Shown here piece after piece: positions 23,332-33,625 of a stretch of 64,000 nucleotides of DNA. The stretch is from Coprinellus micaceus (taxonomy: Eukaryota > Basidiomycota > Agaricomycetes > Agaricales > Psathyrellaceae). The notes beneath the pieces were generated by a model that saw nothing but the letters and a program-made list of their open reading frames with translations, made no database searches and was not told the DNA's origin. A program made the position numbers and the translations under genes. Numbering within the stretch: the first letter of the stretch is position 1; the number at the start of each line of letters is the position of its first letter. The stretch spans positions 4,464,001 through 4,528,000 of the forward strand of contig OX596336.1 in assembly GCA_951394405.1 (NCBI GenBank), written 5' to 3'.

Positions 23332-24285
23332 CTACTCGGATTCGGACACATACGACAAATTTCGGTCTTCCTCGGCCTGCCTCGGCGAGCCTCCCGTGCG
23401 CACCCCAGTAGCGCTCCGAATACCTAATCGCCCCATGATATTCTCGAGACACTCTCTGGTCACCCGCTGTTCAGTCTGGATGGTTCTGATCGTCTTCTCC
23501 AATGCTTGGAATTTTTGCGATCCAGAAACGGGTTGCATTGATGGACCCGGAGTGCCGAGTTGGATGGGGAAGTGGGAGCTTGAGCCGGGAATGACTCTGA
23601 ACCCCGGAGGTGAGGACTTCCTTGGGGTTGGGAGTTGTGGTCGTGGTTGTGGTGGTTTGATAAAAACGCCCTCGAGCTTGACCCTGCTGCGTGTGCGCAC
23701 CGTCAACTCGGGGCTCGCATCGCGCTTCCTCTTCTTGGGCCCAGAAGCGTTGCCATTGGTCGCGGGTTGATGGGTAATAGCGGCCACCGTTTCTGAGGCC
23801 ACCCTGCACCTCGCATCCTTGAGTCGGCACTCCTGGCAGCGGGAATACACCAACTTCCCGATTTGAACCCTCATGGCGTTGGTGACATACGGCTGACTTC
23901 GACGGGTGTCGGCCGCCTCGATAACGCGATAGCAGTCGATGTCTTTGCTTTGGCATTCCCCACAGATACCCTTCCCCGACATTCGCTCCCAGGGAAGGTC
24001 AGCATCGCGTCGAGCGACACCTTTGCGGGTATCGTTCCTACGGTTTTCGAGCTCCTTCTCTTCTTGCTTCCGGCGACGCTCCTTGGCCTTTTCCTCCTTC
24101 AGTTTCCTCTCCTCCAGTTCCTTCGCTTTATTTGTCGCCTCAATTAGCCGCTGCTCCTCGAGAGCGATCTGGTGCCGATGAGTTTCGATCTTCTGGCGAT
24201 GCGATTCTGCCAGTTGCTTGACGGACTCGAGCTCTGCTTCGAGCTTTACTGGTGATTTCTTCGCCGCTCGGCGCGTTTGAGGCAT
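23332..24285 (-). CDS. coiled-coil protein with two CX2CX6C clusters, copy 2
   Basis: Single exon, 317 residues, start MPQTRRAAKK. A long charged coiled coil (about 15-95), then PWERM, cluster C108-X2-C111-X6-C118 with YR after it, a 31-residue linker ending KLVYSR, cluster C150-X2-C153-X6-C160 (CQECRLKDARC), a basic patch GPKKRKRDASPE, a Pro-rich segment, a second coiled coil and an acidic end (YVSESE). Same architecture as the gene at 11.3 kb, but the two are diverged beyond the clusters and ends. It converges with Sqs1 (194 bp) and lies between it and the MYND cluster. Function unknown; nuclear location is inferred from the basic patch. Confidence 0.75.
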   Translation of the reverse strand: MPQTRRAAKKSPVKLEAELESVKQLAESHRQKIETHRHQIALEEQRLIEATNKAKELEERKLKEEKAKERRRKQEEKELENRRNDTRKGVARRDADLPWERMSGKGICGECQSKDIDCYRVIEAADTRRSQPYVTNAMRVQIGKLVYSRCQECRLKDARCRVASETVAAITHQPATNGNASGPKKRKRDASPELTVRTRSRVKLEGVFIKPPQPRPQLPTPRKSSPPGFRVIPGSSSHFPIQLGTPGPSMQPVSGSQKFQALEKTIRTIQTEQRVTRECLENIMGRLGIRSATGVRTGGSPRQAEEDRNLSYVSESE

Positions 24286-25121
24286 CCTTTCGAATTCGAC
24301 AGGTGGTTACCGTGTGGACGCCTCGCAGATTGTCGAACCCTCAATCATACCTGGATTTTAGTGGGTCAAGAACGAGGATACAGTCCTATGGAACACCTTG
24401 GGGTCGGCACTAGTGATGGATGGTAAGAGATAACAGGGGGTATCGCCCAGGTGTATCTCACTATCGTCACGTAGGCATCAAATCGCGATGAGAGGGAGCG
24501 CTAATTCAAATGCGGGTGAATGACAGGCCTCGCCTTCAACCCTGGGTCAGTTGACCATCGCATGGGGGGAACAGGTCCCAGTATTACGTTCTGAGAGAGG
24601 CCTCATGGGCACTTAAACTTCATTCGGGCCCCATACTCCCATATTCGTCACCGGTCCAAAGGGCCCGGAGCCTTCCAGTTGGGATGATGATTTGATCGTG
24701 TGTCGCTGGGCGCCTAATTAAGATCTCAACGTATAAACCCACTGTCAGTCCTTCAGTGTTATATATCCCAGTCACTTTTGGATGGGGCCTTCGCATGGCG
24801 CCCTCGTCCCATATCCCCGCCCTCTGGGGTCATCCCCGAAGACAGCCACCTTTGCCAGTTTCCCCGCGATGATCACGATCGCATCCAGTCGGCATCGGGA
24901 GACGTTATGCTCCTCACGAGCACGTACTCATTCCTCGCACCTACATGTGTCCGGGGAGCACCAAATGTAGTTTCTGGTACGTACACTCATTGCTCAACGC
25001 TGCGTCTCCTCCGCCCCAGCCCTAATTTCAGCAAGAGCTCGGGTTGAAACTAAGGCAGAAATACAGGCTCACAAGACATGCAAATAGAACTGACAAGGAT
25101 TGGGGAGGGTGTTATTGGGGT
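24286..25121. other. intergenic, nothing recognised
   Basis: Spacer between the CX2CX6C copy 2 start and the end of MYND copy 2. A TATATA-like stretch near 24755 precedes short frames on the plus strand, but no protein with features follows it. Confidence 0.45.
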
Positions 25122-27382
25122 TCACGCAACGTTCAAACCTAGCATATCCCCCCATGTTTTCCAAAGGGACTCCGGGAACCTTCCACAGGCGTTGTCGAAG
25201 GCATCACCCCTGGTACAAGTGTCAGATTGTAATATCGTGTTTCCTGATGAGAGTGATACGCACACCACGTTGATAGAGAAAACGTTATTAATCATTCTGT
25301 ATCGCCTCCCAGCATTCGGTTCGAATGGTTCGTAGAGGAACTTTGCGTAAATGCTGCATGTGCCAACGCAATTGTATCGAAAGATACCTTTCACAACTCG
25401 GATTCTCTTTGGGTCCCGCCTCATGTCGATGACGAGCTTCATCGCCCTATTTGCCCACAGCCGGTCCCTCTGTTGAGAGATAGCGACGTCGATATCTTGA
25501 GGCTGGATGGATGCGTACGCACCAGTGAGGTCGAAAACCATTATCGTGGATACTGGGTGGATAGCGCGCGTATTAGATGGCTTAAATATTTCAGGATGAA
25601 CGAGAGATGGGCGTGACATTACCATTGTTTACTTGGAGGCCCACCCGATTCACGATAGCCTGGAGGAAGGCTACTTGGTCCCTCACGGCTCGTGGCGACC
25701 CCCAACAGTTCCCAGACTTATACACTAAACGCGGTGCATGTCCCGCCGTCAGGTATGGAAATCTTAGCAGATTTTTGTAAAACTCGCCATTGTAGACGAC
25801 AGCGGCCCCTTTGCACTCCTCTGAGTGTAAATACACCCAGTCTTGACCTTGACAAGTTTTGGAGCAATAGAAAACCGAGTGGCAGCCACTACACATTTGC
25901 AAGCTCTCCAGATCCTGACGGTAGCTCGTCCTATGCTTCGTGGGTATCAGCGTGCTGAAGTAACGCAGGGACAATTCAAAGATGGTCACCTGAAGGTTAC
26001 TACACATGTTTACCTCAGAGCCTGGCTTCTCTGTGTCGAACGCAAGCTTGCCCTGTGTGAGAGCGTTGATGTACGCATCGCGAAGCGGCACAACGGAGGC
26101 ACTGCACACCAAGTCCTTTAGAAACTGGCGATCCCTACTTTTCACCGAAGCGAAGTAGACTTTTGCGACGGTGAAGTAAGGGAGGAGGTGCTCGAGGGCG
26201 CGCTTCGCTCCGATAGTGTCACTCGCTGCCGAAGGGCTCTTCTTTAGGCACAGAAATCCGGACTGAACTATTCCCTGCTCCACAATGAAGGGGATGAGTT
26301 CCGTCGGATTCTTCCCCGCGCGTAGGGTGGCCGCCTTTACAAGGGTTTCGATGGACTCCGTGATCTGGAGCCATACGGTTCTTTCGCGGGGATTATGTTC
26401 GATAAGTTGGTTGGCGAAGGTTGACAGAACCCTGCTAAACCCTGCTAGGAAGGAACGGCACATGACCATCTTGGCTGCGCCTTTTCCAAGGGCGCTGGTT
26501 CCCGACAGGAGCTCATAAAAACTTTGAACCGCCGCCGCCGTAACCAGTTGCCGGCTCGCAGGCGAGGTTACTAGCTCCCGTGCTCTCCCAGTAAACGCAG
26601 CCACCACCTTTGCCTTCTCAGCATGGCTCAAAGACGACATTTGTCCAGCTAAGGCTGCACGCGAGGTACGATTCTGCGCATACAGGTGGTAGATGCCGGA
26701 GATTGGGCACGAGTGTGTGTCCTGATAGGTCGCATAGGTTTGCGTTTCGGGGTCGATCAGGCACAGGAAGTGAAGGATGGTTGCTGCCGTCGACAAAGAC
26801 GTTACTATCTCCTCTTTGTACGGACCTCCGTTGCGGTTGATGAGTATCGTGGCTAAGGTTTGGACCGACAGCCTCAGTGCTGGCCTTTCTCGAGAGTCCG
26901 ATGTCTCCGGATGGAGGGAAAGGTAACACATCCAGTGGGTTATTGCGTCCCAGCGCTCGATTAAGAGGCCCCAGCAATCGGCCATGAACGACTGGAGGGA
27001 CTCAGATACGACCGGATAAGATGCCTCCCCAAAGGCACCAAGAACCGTGAGCAGGTTGGCCAGGCCGAGTGTTGCAGACACTAGGCGCCTACGGGTGGCG
27101 CCATCGTTTGTGTCTGCATCTGAGGGCGGAATCAAATTGCCGTCCATGAGGTCTAGCATCTCCCGGAACATGTCCACTTTCAAGTGCTTGCTTAGATAGT
27201 GCGCGATTTGCTCTGATTGTCCTTTCGGTATCTCCCGTGCCGCAGCCATGATCTGAAGCAGGCGTCAGCTAAGCTACGGCGCCGTTTCGAGAACTACTCA
27301 CTTTTGAGCACCTTGCAGACCCGGTATCCCGGGCCCCACTGACATACGTACTCAACTGCGGGTTTGAATGGCGGGGCGGCAT
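25122..27382 (-). CDS. MYND-family protein, copy 2
   Basis: Six exons deduced: 27302-27382, 25990-27252, 25788-25914, 25633-25724, 25264-25580 and 25122-25209, about 655 residues. Exon 1 codes MPPRHSNPQLSTYVSG; exon 2 the helical region with LLIERWDAITHWM, PYKEEIVTSLSTAATIL and IDPETQTYATY and ends VNMCSNLQ; exon 3 the MYND core CSGCHSVFYCSKTCQGQDWVYLHSEEC; the rest the C-terminal domain with VKGIFRYN and NAGRRYRMINNVFS. The intron after exon 3 begins with GC rather than GT (GCGAGT..TTTAG); I accept it because it keeps the phase-1 position of that intron in every other copy. The second, third and fifth introns have no stop and a length divisible by three, so they could be missed by simple translation. 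Reads intact. Confidence 0.75.
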
Positions 27383-28613
27383 GGTGCTGGAAAGTCGATG
27401 GCGGCCTGTCGTTGGACCCGGGGTTATTGACAACGATTGCGACGGTCACTGTAGGATAAGGGCTCGACTCACCCGCACTTCGAACTTACGGAGGAGATCC
27501 TGGTCGTAAGCTCGACGGAGTTTGAGGGCTTTATGTTTCCTGAACTTGGCCTGTGCGCTGTGAGGGCGTATTTGGATCCCAACAATCGAACTCCGCTGAC
27601 CTGTGCAAAAATAAGCGCCGGTGGTCACTCGAATTGCCAACCCTATCGCTTGGGAAGATTGGAGAACCATGCATATTATTCTGGGCTATCAATAGGGCTG
27701 AGTCAATGTTACGTACATTCCACAACGGTTAGGTTTTCGAATGTGTCGTACCCGCGGTTTCTTGTTGGTTTTTCGAGCACAGTAGACTTTGAGCTCTCCT
27801 TCCAGTTCTAGATGACCTAAGCGCTCCTTAGGCTATATCCAAGGAACAACTGGGGATGCAAAGCATGGCCGTTAGGAAGGGAATGTTTAAGTTGGCTGGG
27901 TAGACGAGGGGAAGATGATGAAGGTCCGCAGGCTCGAGCCGAGTCGATGGGGCTTGCCAGTGGACGTGACCGTGATCCCTTCAATCGGAACTTGAAACTC
28001 CCGGGAACAGCCGGCTGCAGACAGCCTGACAGGACTCGAACCATCTTCATCCTTGACTCGCATGCAGTCTGTTGGGGCAAGTGCTCTCGTCCCTATCTCA
28101 ACGAATCTTACGCTGCCTATGTACAGGCTAGCCACTCGCTCCATTCTTTCATCGTGGCTCGTGTCAATCTCGTAAAACAGCGCTGTAGCAGAAGACTCGG
28201 GCACTGAGCGCGTCTGGTTTCGAAGCTTTCGTACCGAGACCGTAACAAATTTCTTGACAGTTCTGAGGTACTTCAAGCAAGTCACCTAGGATGCCAACCG
28301 TTTCCGAACTGGGGATTTTTGCGAGGGAAAGAGACATAGATTTGGCCTTGTTTGCGATGCACCCTTGACCAAAGACGACGGCGTCAAATTTATTCGAACT
28401 TGAAGGGTCCTATGGACCCTTTCCCGGTCACTGCGCCTGCCTCTGCACATCATCAAGTCACCCTCCCCGACGTGAGTCCCGTCTCTGCAACAACCGGATA
28501 TTCTCTGACATTGAATGGTGTAGACTTCCTGAAATTCGTCGTGCTTTACTACCCCCAACTCAGCGCTCTGGATAGTGTCGGCTTCGATTCCGTCCTTCTC
28601 ACTCAGGTCCGCC
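27383..28613. other. divergent intergenic region with part of a dispersed repeat
   Basis: Lies between MYND copies 2 and 3, which are transcribed away from each other, so both promoters should be here. Positions 27520-27618 resemble 33040-33130 (see the repeat entries). No other gene is supported. Confidence 0.5.
27520..27618 (+). repeat. dispersed repeat, copy A
   Basis: Shares with 33040-33130 the blocks GTTTGAGGG, CCTGAACTTGG, CAATCGAACTCCGCT and AATA(A)GCGCC in the same order and similar spacing. On the minus strand both start GGCGC(T/C)TATTT, coding GAYF, so it could be a decayed piece of a coding element. Ends are not defined; similarity weakens outward. Confidence 0.5.
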
Positions 28614-30820
28614 ATGCCACGTGGCAAAACGCAGAAGGTCTCGCAGGTATGTGCACTTGATAACCACGGTCACAAGTTTACAACGCCACTTTCAATATCT
28701 TGTAGCTTTTGGGGAACGCGAAGAAATGGACACCCCAGGGACTGACCGCGCTGGCCAACTACGTGGTCAAGGAACAAGACTACGACATATTCTCGTCGAG
28801 GCTCGACGACCTGGACGCAGCCTTCATCCCAGAGATGCTGAAAGATCCCGAATACACCGCGGCACGTAAAGCAGGAACCTCCCTCATGGACTTGGTGGCC
28901 ATTCTGCAGGCAACCGACGACGTGCCTCGGACTGAGGCTGTCGAGGCTTATCGGAACGAGTGCCTGCGTCTGCTCGTCGAGCGGTGGACGGGAGTCACAA
29001 AGTGGATGGCCCAATTCATCCTGAACGGCTCGCGGCTTCATGATCCACAGAAACAGCGGGACGTTCAACAGTCTTGCGTTGCGGCGCTCTGTGTTTCCAC
29101 CCAATACGCGGCACAGAATCCCTATATGACGGAGATTGCCTCGCATCCCTACACTCTCGACGTGCTCTTTATGCTCCTTCGCCAAACCGAAAACAGTACC
29201 GGTCTGCATTTTCATCTGCAATCATCGCAAAAAGAACCTTGCCAAATGCTGCATGTGCTTATCCTTATTCTCGGCTCATCCGTATCTCGCGGCGCCCTGC
29301 GTAATGGCCTCAACGCAGTCTCATCGGCAATGCGGAATGACATCATCTCTTCTCTGGTCAAGAGAGGCAGACAGCTGTTGTCTATTGCAGAACATAGCGG
29401 AATATGCGGCGCCGTCAAAACCCTCCTCACGTTGCTCATTGCTATCATTTCCCTTGCTGAAGACAGAAGGATCTGGAGGGTGCTCACCCAGCACAATTTC
29501 ATGAGCGAGTTGACCGCCTCCCTACGCTGCTTAATGCAGAGGGCTGTGGCATCCGATGAAAGCTCTCCAACTTTCTGGGAAGATGCAACCAACTGCATAA
29601 CCTCTCTCGTCAAGATGTGCTGCGCGCCACATTGTGATTCTTTGTCCCCGGGATCGGCTGTGTGCGAGCTGCTCGAAGCCGGAATTGTTACTTGCATCAC
29701 CGCTTCGTTGCCGTACCAGGGTGGCGAGAGCTTGGTGTGGATGGAGCACTCCCTGAGGACCATATTCTCCCAGGGATACCTTCCAAAGGTCAATGGTATC
29801 GTGGGGAGGCGTGGTGACATCGAGGTATTGGCCAGGTGCTTGGATAAGGTTGGAGATCCGCGCCTGCACGGGCTGAGGACCATGATCCTCGACTCTGAGC
29901 TGTACGCGGATCTCGTCGACCAACCCTCTATTGCAGGTGCCGGATTCACCCCTGTCAACCTTTGCAGCAATTTACGGGTACGCGTTAATCATCTGGTCCT
30001 TGTTCGCGAAATTGCCCGTGCTCACTTCGTCCCTTAGCACACCTCCGCACGCAGTCCAGCCGGCAGCACTGTGAAGATTTGCGCGAGGTGCCATAGCGTC
30101 AGTTACTGCTCCGCCCAGTGTCAAACTCAGGACTGGAGGGAGTTTCACTTTGCGGAATGCGACGCGCTTTCCAAACGTTACTCTGGTATGTTTCCGAATA
30201 GCTCTTATACCCTTTCGATGGGGTTCATATATTCCCGACAGCGCTTAAATCTGCGGACGGTTGGCCGCCAACAAGGATACGAGCCCACCAACTGAGATTC
30301 CTCGAAGCATACATTAACTCCGCCATTGTCACCCCACACGAGGTAAACCAAAGCAAGATAAATGGCGATGAGGATTCAGACACTGAAGATGATCTTCGTC
30401 GCATCCCGTCCACAGGCCTCCTCCATCGTCCGAATTCGGCTTTGGGAGTCCTGGACAATTTCACGACGTCTTCGATGGACTTCATCCGGGTCTCGGTCTC
30501 GGCGCGTCATTGAAGCTGCTGTGCTGGGGCACAGATGCGTCCAGGCCGTGGTTGCGCCGTGTCCAGGGTTGCATCGAAAGCATGGAGGAGGATCCAGAGC
30601 ATACCGTTCTGGTTGAGGGAATATTTTTGCTGGGTGACGACCGAAGGATGTTCGCCTTCACAAGGATGTGGTATTCCCCCGATGCACCAGAGGGGGAGAG
30701 GTACACTGTAATCAATAGTATTTTCAGGGTCATTGACATGTGAGTACGATTCGGCCACCCCCACTCGTCACGCTGACCGGTCATAGGGATCCTGAGAAGC
30801 ATGAAATGCAATATGTGTGA
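28614..30820 (+). CDS. MYND-family protein, copy 3, frameshifted in its C-terminal domain
   Basis: Exons 28614-28646 (MPRGKTQKVSQ), 28706-29977, 30038-30185, 30242-30739 and 30787-30820. Exon 2 is the helical region (LLVERWTGVTKWMAQF, YMTEIASHPYTLDVLFMLL) and ends VNLCSNLR; exon 3 carries CARCHSVSYCSAQCQTQDWREFHFAEC. Exon 4 opens well (TRIRAHQLRFLEAYINSA) but around 30455-30480 the frame that reads SALGVLDNF must shift by one base to reach the conserved LRRVQGCIESMEEDP and LVEGIFLLGDDRRMFAFTRM. As read, translation ends about 75 residues early, just after the shift. Helical and zinc-finger parts are complete, so a truncated protein is possible; otherwise it is a young pseudogene. Promoter shared with copy 2. 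Confidence 0.7.
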
Positions 30821-31351
30821 CCCACCATCGCAGGTTTGCGAGTGCCCTACTGATATGTTCGTCACTCTGTGATCCAACGCTACTGCAGTGCTTTGGCGCC
30901 CACGGGTACCACCCTTAAATTACTTGATGAGATAGACTACCACAAACGTTCTAATGGGCCAGTCGGTGTGAACAGGACGTTGTGGGCCCTCACTGTCGTA
31001 TTGAGGCAAGTCGCCGGAAACCTTCGATGTCTCGTCATGCCAGTGTGGAAGTAAGCCATAGAGAATCCTCGATCCTTTAGTAGAACAGAAAACTGGAGTT
31101 CCGCCAAAGCTCTATCTGTGTTGATACACCTGCCACTTCCTCTTGCAGGGCACTAACAAGGGGAGCCCCCTTTGAGGGAGCCTAAACACAAGACTGCTTT
31201 TGTAGCCATCCCGACGAGCAATTCTTGCAAGAAGAGCAATTAGCAAGACCCGTCGGGAAGGCGTAAACGAGCATCAACTTCAGTATACATTGGGAAGAAA
31301 TTAGGGGAGGTCAGAGGAATAGGAACGAGAGGGACTAGATCGTGGTGAGGG
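30821..31351. other. intergenic with an inverted repeat
   Basis: Left flank of the transposon. Contains an 8-bp inverted repeat TCCCGACG/CGTCGGGA (31209-31216 and 31251-31258) enclosing the perfect palindrome TTCTTGCAAGAA (31222-31233). No gene supported. Confidence 0.5.
31340..31351. repeat. target-site duplication, left copy
   Basis: TCGTGGTGAGGG, identical to 32347-32358 on the other side of the element and in the same orientation. If the true boundary is one or two bases in, the duplication is 9-11 bp. Confidence 0.7.
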
Positions 31352-32346
31352 GTGGTAACAAACGTTACGTTTCTCCGCAACGTTTGTCGTACAAATCTAA
31401 CGTTTCTTCCTTTTCGGGCCTCCGCGACGTTTTTTCGACCATTTTAACGTTTATTCCGCGGAAACGTTAGAGTTGATCGTCAAATGCGACGTTTAGAAGC
31501 GGAAACGTTAACTTGGTATCGGCATTGGGTTACAGTATAAGTCATAATGGGGGTCTCTGAGCTTCCTGAGTGTCTGTTTAGTTGAGGGATGCTCTTAAGA
31601 TGGTGTCCCTGCCCTGTGAAGAGTACCCGAATGGTCGACGCCGTACTCACCCACATGTGATGTATTGCGACGTGCAGGGTGTTTAGAACAACAAAATTCT
31701 CTACTGCTCGTAATGCCTCAAGCGCTGAAATGAGATAAGACCACTCTGGTCGAATGAGGTGCCCGAAGGTCAGCAGTAGGATCTCTATCAGTAGATGAAG
31801 AGCAACCTGCCCCTATTATTACTGGGAGAGCACGACTCCCTCCAGGCATGCAATAGGGGACGAAATCCAAATCGCTACTCTGAGGTTGGGCGCCTATTCC
31901 GAGTCCGATTGAAGAGCCGTGGGAACAGGCACTTGGTCTACTGTACCCTTGGGTGTCCCTTCCTCAGGATATTACTGCGAACGGCCAACTGTGACGCTCT
32001 GCGTGCTGCCTGAATTTATCTCGGCCCTTGAGGACATTAAAGCCCACTTGGGCACCTTGGACCAGAGTGAGCATTGTCCATTCAAGTTGTAGCGCTAAAT
32101 TAGATTCTTACAGCAGCCTCTAAACAGCACTAAGCGTCACCTCGGGTCATCCATGTTGAAACTTAGCCTCATAGAAGCCATCTAGGCCGCATCAGACATG
32201 TCCAAGCGGCCTTATTCTGTGAGGTACCAAAGTTGCGTTTTTGTCCGCACAAACGTTAGTTTCGCAACGCCTCCGCAAGGCAAAAACGTTAGATTTACCA
32301 CCAAACGTCACGTTTTTTCGTGCGGAAAACGTAACGTTTGTTTCAC
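31352..32346. mobile_element. non-autonomous DNA transposon, Mutator-like (MITE-type)
   Basis: A 995-bp element with imperfect terminal inverted repeats of roughly 130-170 bp. The left end starts GTGGTAACAAACGTTACGTT; the reverse complement of the right end starts GTGAAACAAACGTTACGTTT, and the two go on sharing AAATCTAACGTTT, CCTCCGCGACG-like and GGAAACGTTAACTTGGTA-like blocks in order. The repeats are crowded with ACGTTT motifs. A 12-bp direct repeat TCGTGGTGAGGG flanks it at 31340-31351 and 32347-32358, as expected for a target-site duplication; long inverted repeats plus a 9-12-bp duplication fit Mutator-like elements. No transposase frame is inside, so it depends on an outside enzyme. Confidence 0.75.
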
Positions 32347-32358
32347 TCGTGGTGAGGG
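32347..32358. repeat. target-site duplication, right copy
   Basis: TCGTGGTGAGGG, the direct match of 31340-31351, immediately outside the right inverted repeat. Confidence 0.7.
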
Positions 32359-33039
32359 AACGTTTGGCCTTCACCCGGAAGGGGACACAGAGCAAACTGA
32401 AACAAATCCAAGCACGAAATGGTGAGCGGAGTCGAATGTCCTTTGGCGGATGCCCGGCCGATTGGCCTATTCAACCCACCATCCCCTGGGGTCCGCGTCA
32501 GATACCCAACATAGTCCACCTTCGTCCCAATAGAAAGTATCAAACTACGATCGTCGGAGGCAGGCTATAGGTACAATGCTATCCTTTATTTTATTTTCCT
32601 ACCTGGCTCATGTTTCCCTAATCCGTTTACCTGATGGCTAGCGCGGGACGAGCAGAGCGTGGAGCTCTTCCCTCTTGGAGCCAACGACGATGACCGGAAT
32701 GCCTTTCATTGGATTATTCATCACACTAACAGTCGCAGTCATCGCCAGCATCCTCTTCTGCTTGGGAGATGTACAACACTTCCATTATTCCGATACTCGC
32801 GTCCCTCCTTAGCGAATGCGAGTAGGGAGATGCTGTACTGAGCCATAAAGACGCGGCGGTTCGAAATCCTCCATAATGGGTACGGGAGAACCCAAGACAC
32901 ACCTCCCAACCCCTGACAGGACCGTTCCGGCGTACGCCATTCCTTGGCGTGTTGCGATGCATAGGATGAGAATCGGTTTGGGTTGTCCAAAGTCGGTATT
33001 AACGGACGAATAGCGTAGGAGGAGGATAAGGTTAGTGGC

Positions 33040-33130
33040 GTTTGAGGGACTTGAGCCTGAACTTGGTTTGCGGTGTAGAGATTTGTTTGGGTTCTCACAA
33101 TCGAACTCCGCTATATTCGAAATAGGCGCC
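33040..33130 (+). repeat. dispersed repeat, copy B
   Basis: Counterpart of 27520-27618: same blocks GTTTGAGGG, CCTGAACTTGG, CAATCGAACTCCGCT and GGCGCC in the same order, with small gaps between them. Confidence 0.5.
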
Positions 33131-33570
33131 CATTGTAGCCCTACGTATCACTGTGTCAGTTATTCGACGAACGGGATAAGTCCGAGGCTCACCTTGGATT
33201 GTGAAAGTGCTGTACTTTCACGGAGCTTCGCTGTAGACAAGGGTGGACGTTCAGAGGAGCTAGCAAGGAACGTGGAGGTGGATGAAGGGGAAGTGGGAAG
33301 CCAGCCGGGCACCCGCGATGCTACGAAGCGAAAGAACTGCGAGCGAGGTGGAACGGAATTTAAATGATTGATAGGTGTGAGGTATCTACGTAGCTATGTC
33401 CTGTTTGTGTATACAACGGAGATAAAGATAAAGGAACTTGAAACGGGAACGATGCTTTGAAGAAAACTGGCAATAGAAAACAGTGACCGTGGATGCGGGA
33501 GGAGAGGGCCGGCGACAAAATGACGAGGAGGGGTATGAGCTAGACAATCGACAAAGTAGTCACTGCGAGA

Positions 33571-33598
33571 GAGAAAGAAAGAAAGAAAGAAAGAAAGC
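33571..33598. repeat. GAAA microsatellite
   Basis: About six GAAA units after two GA units, in the 3' flank of the Sec2 gene. Likely variable in length. Confidence 0.85.
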
Positions 33599-33625
33599 CA
33601 AGACGCGAAATTAACGACTCGGCGA

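Larger units (their letters stand above)
32359..33625. other. intergenic with repeat copy B and a microsatellite
   Basis: Between the transposon and the Sec2 stop codon. It holds dispersed-repeat copy B (33040-33130) and a GAAA microsatellite. No gene is supported. Confidence 0.5.
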
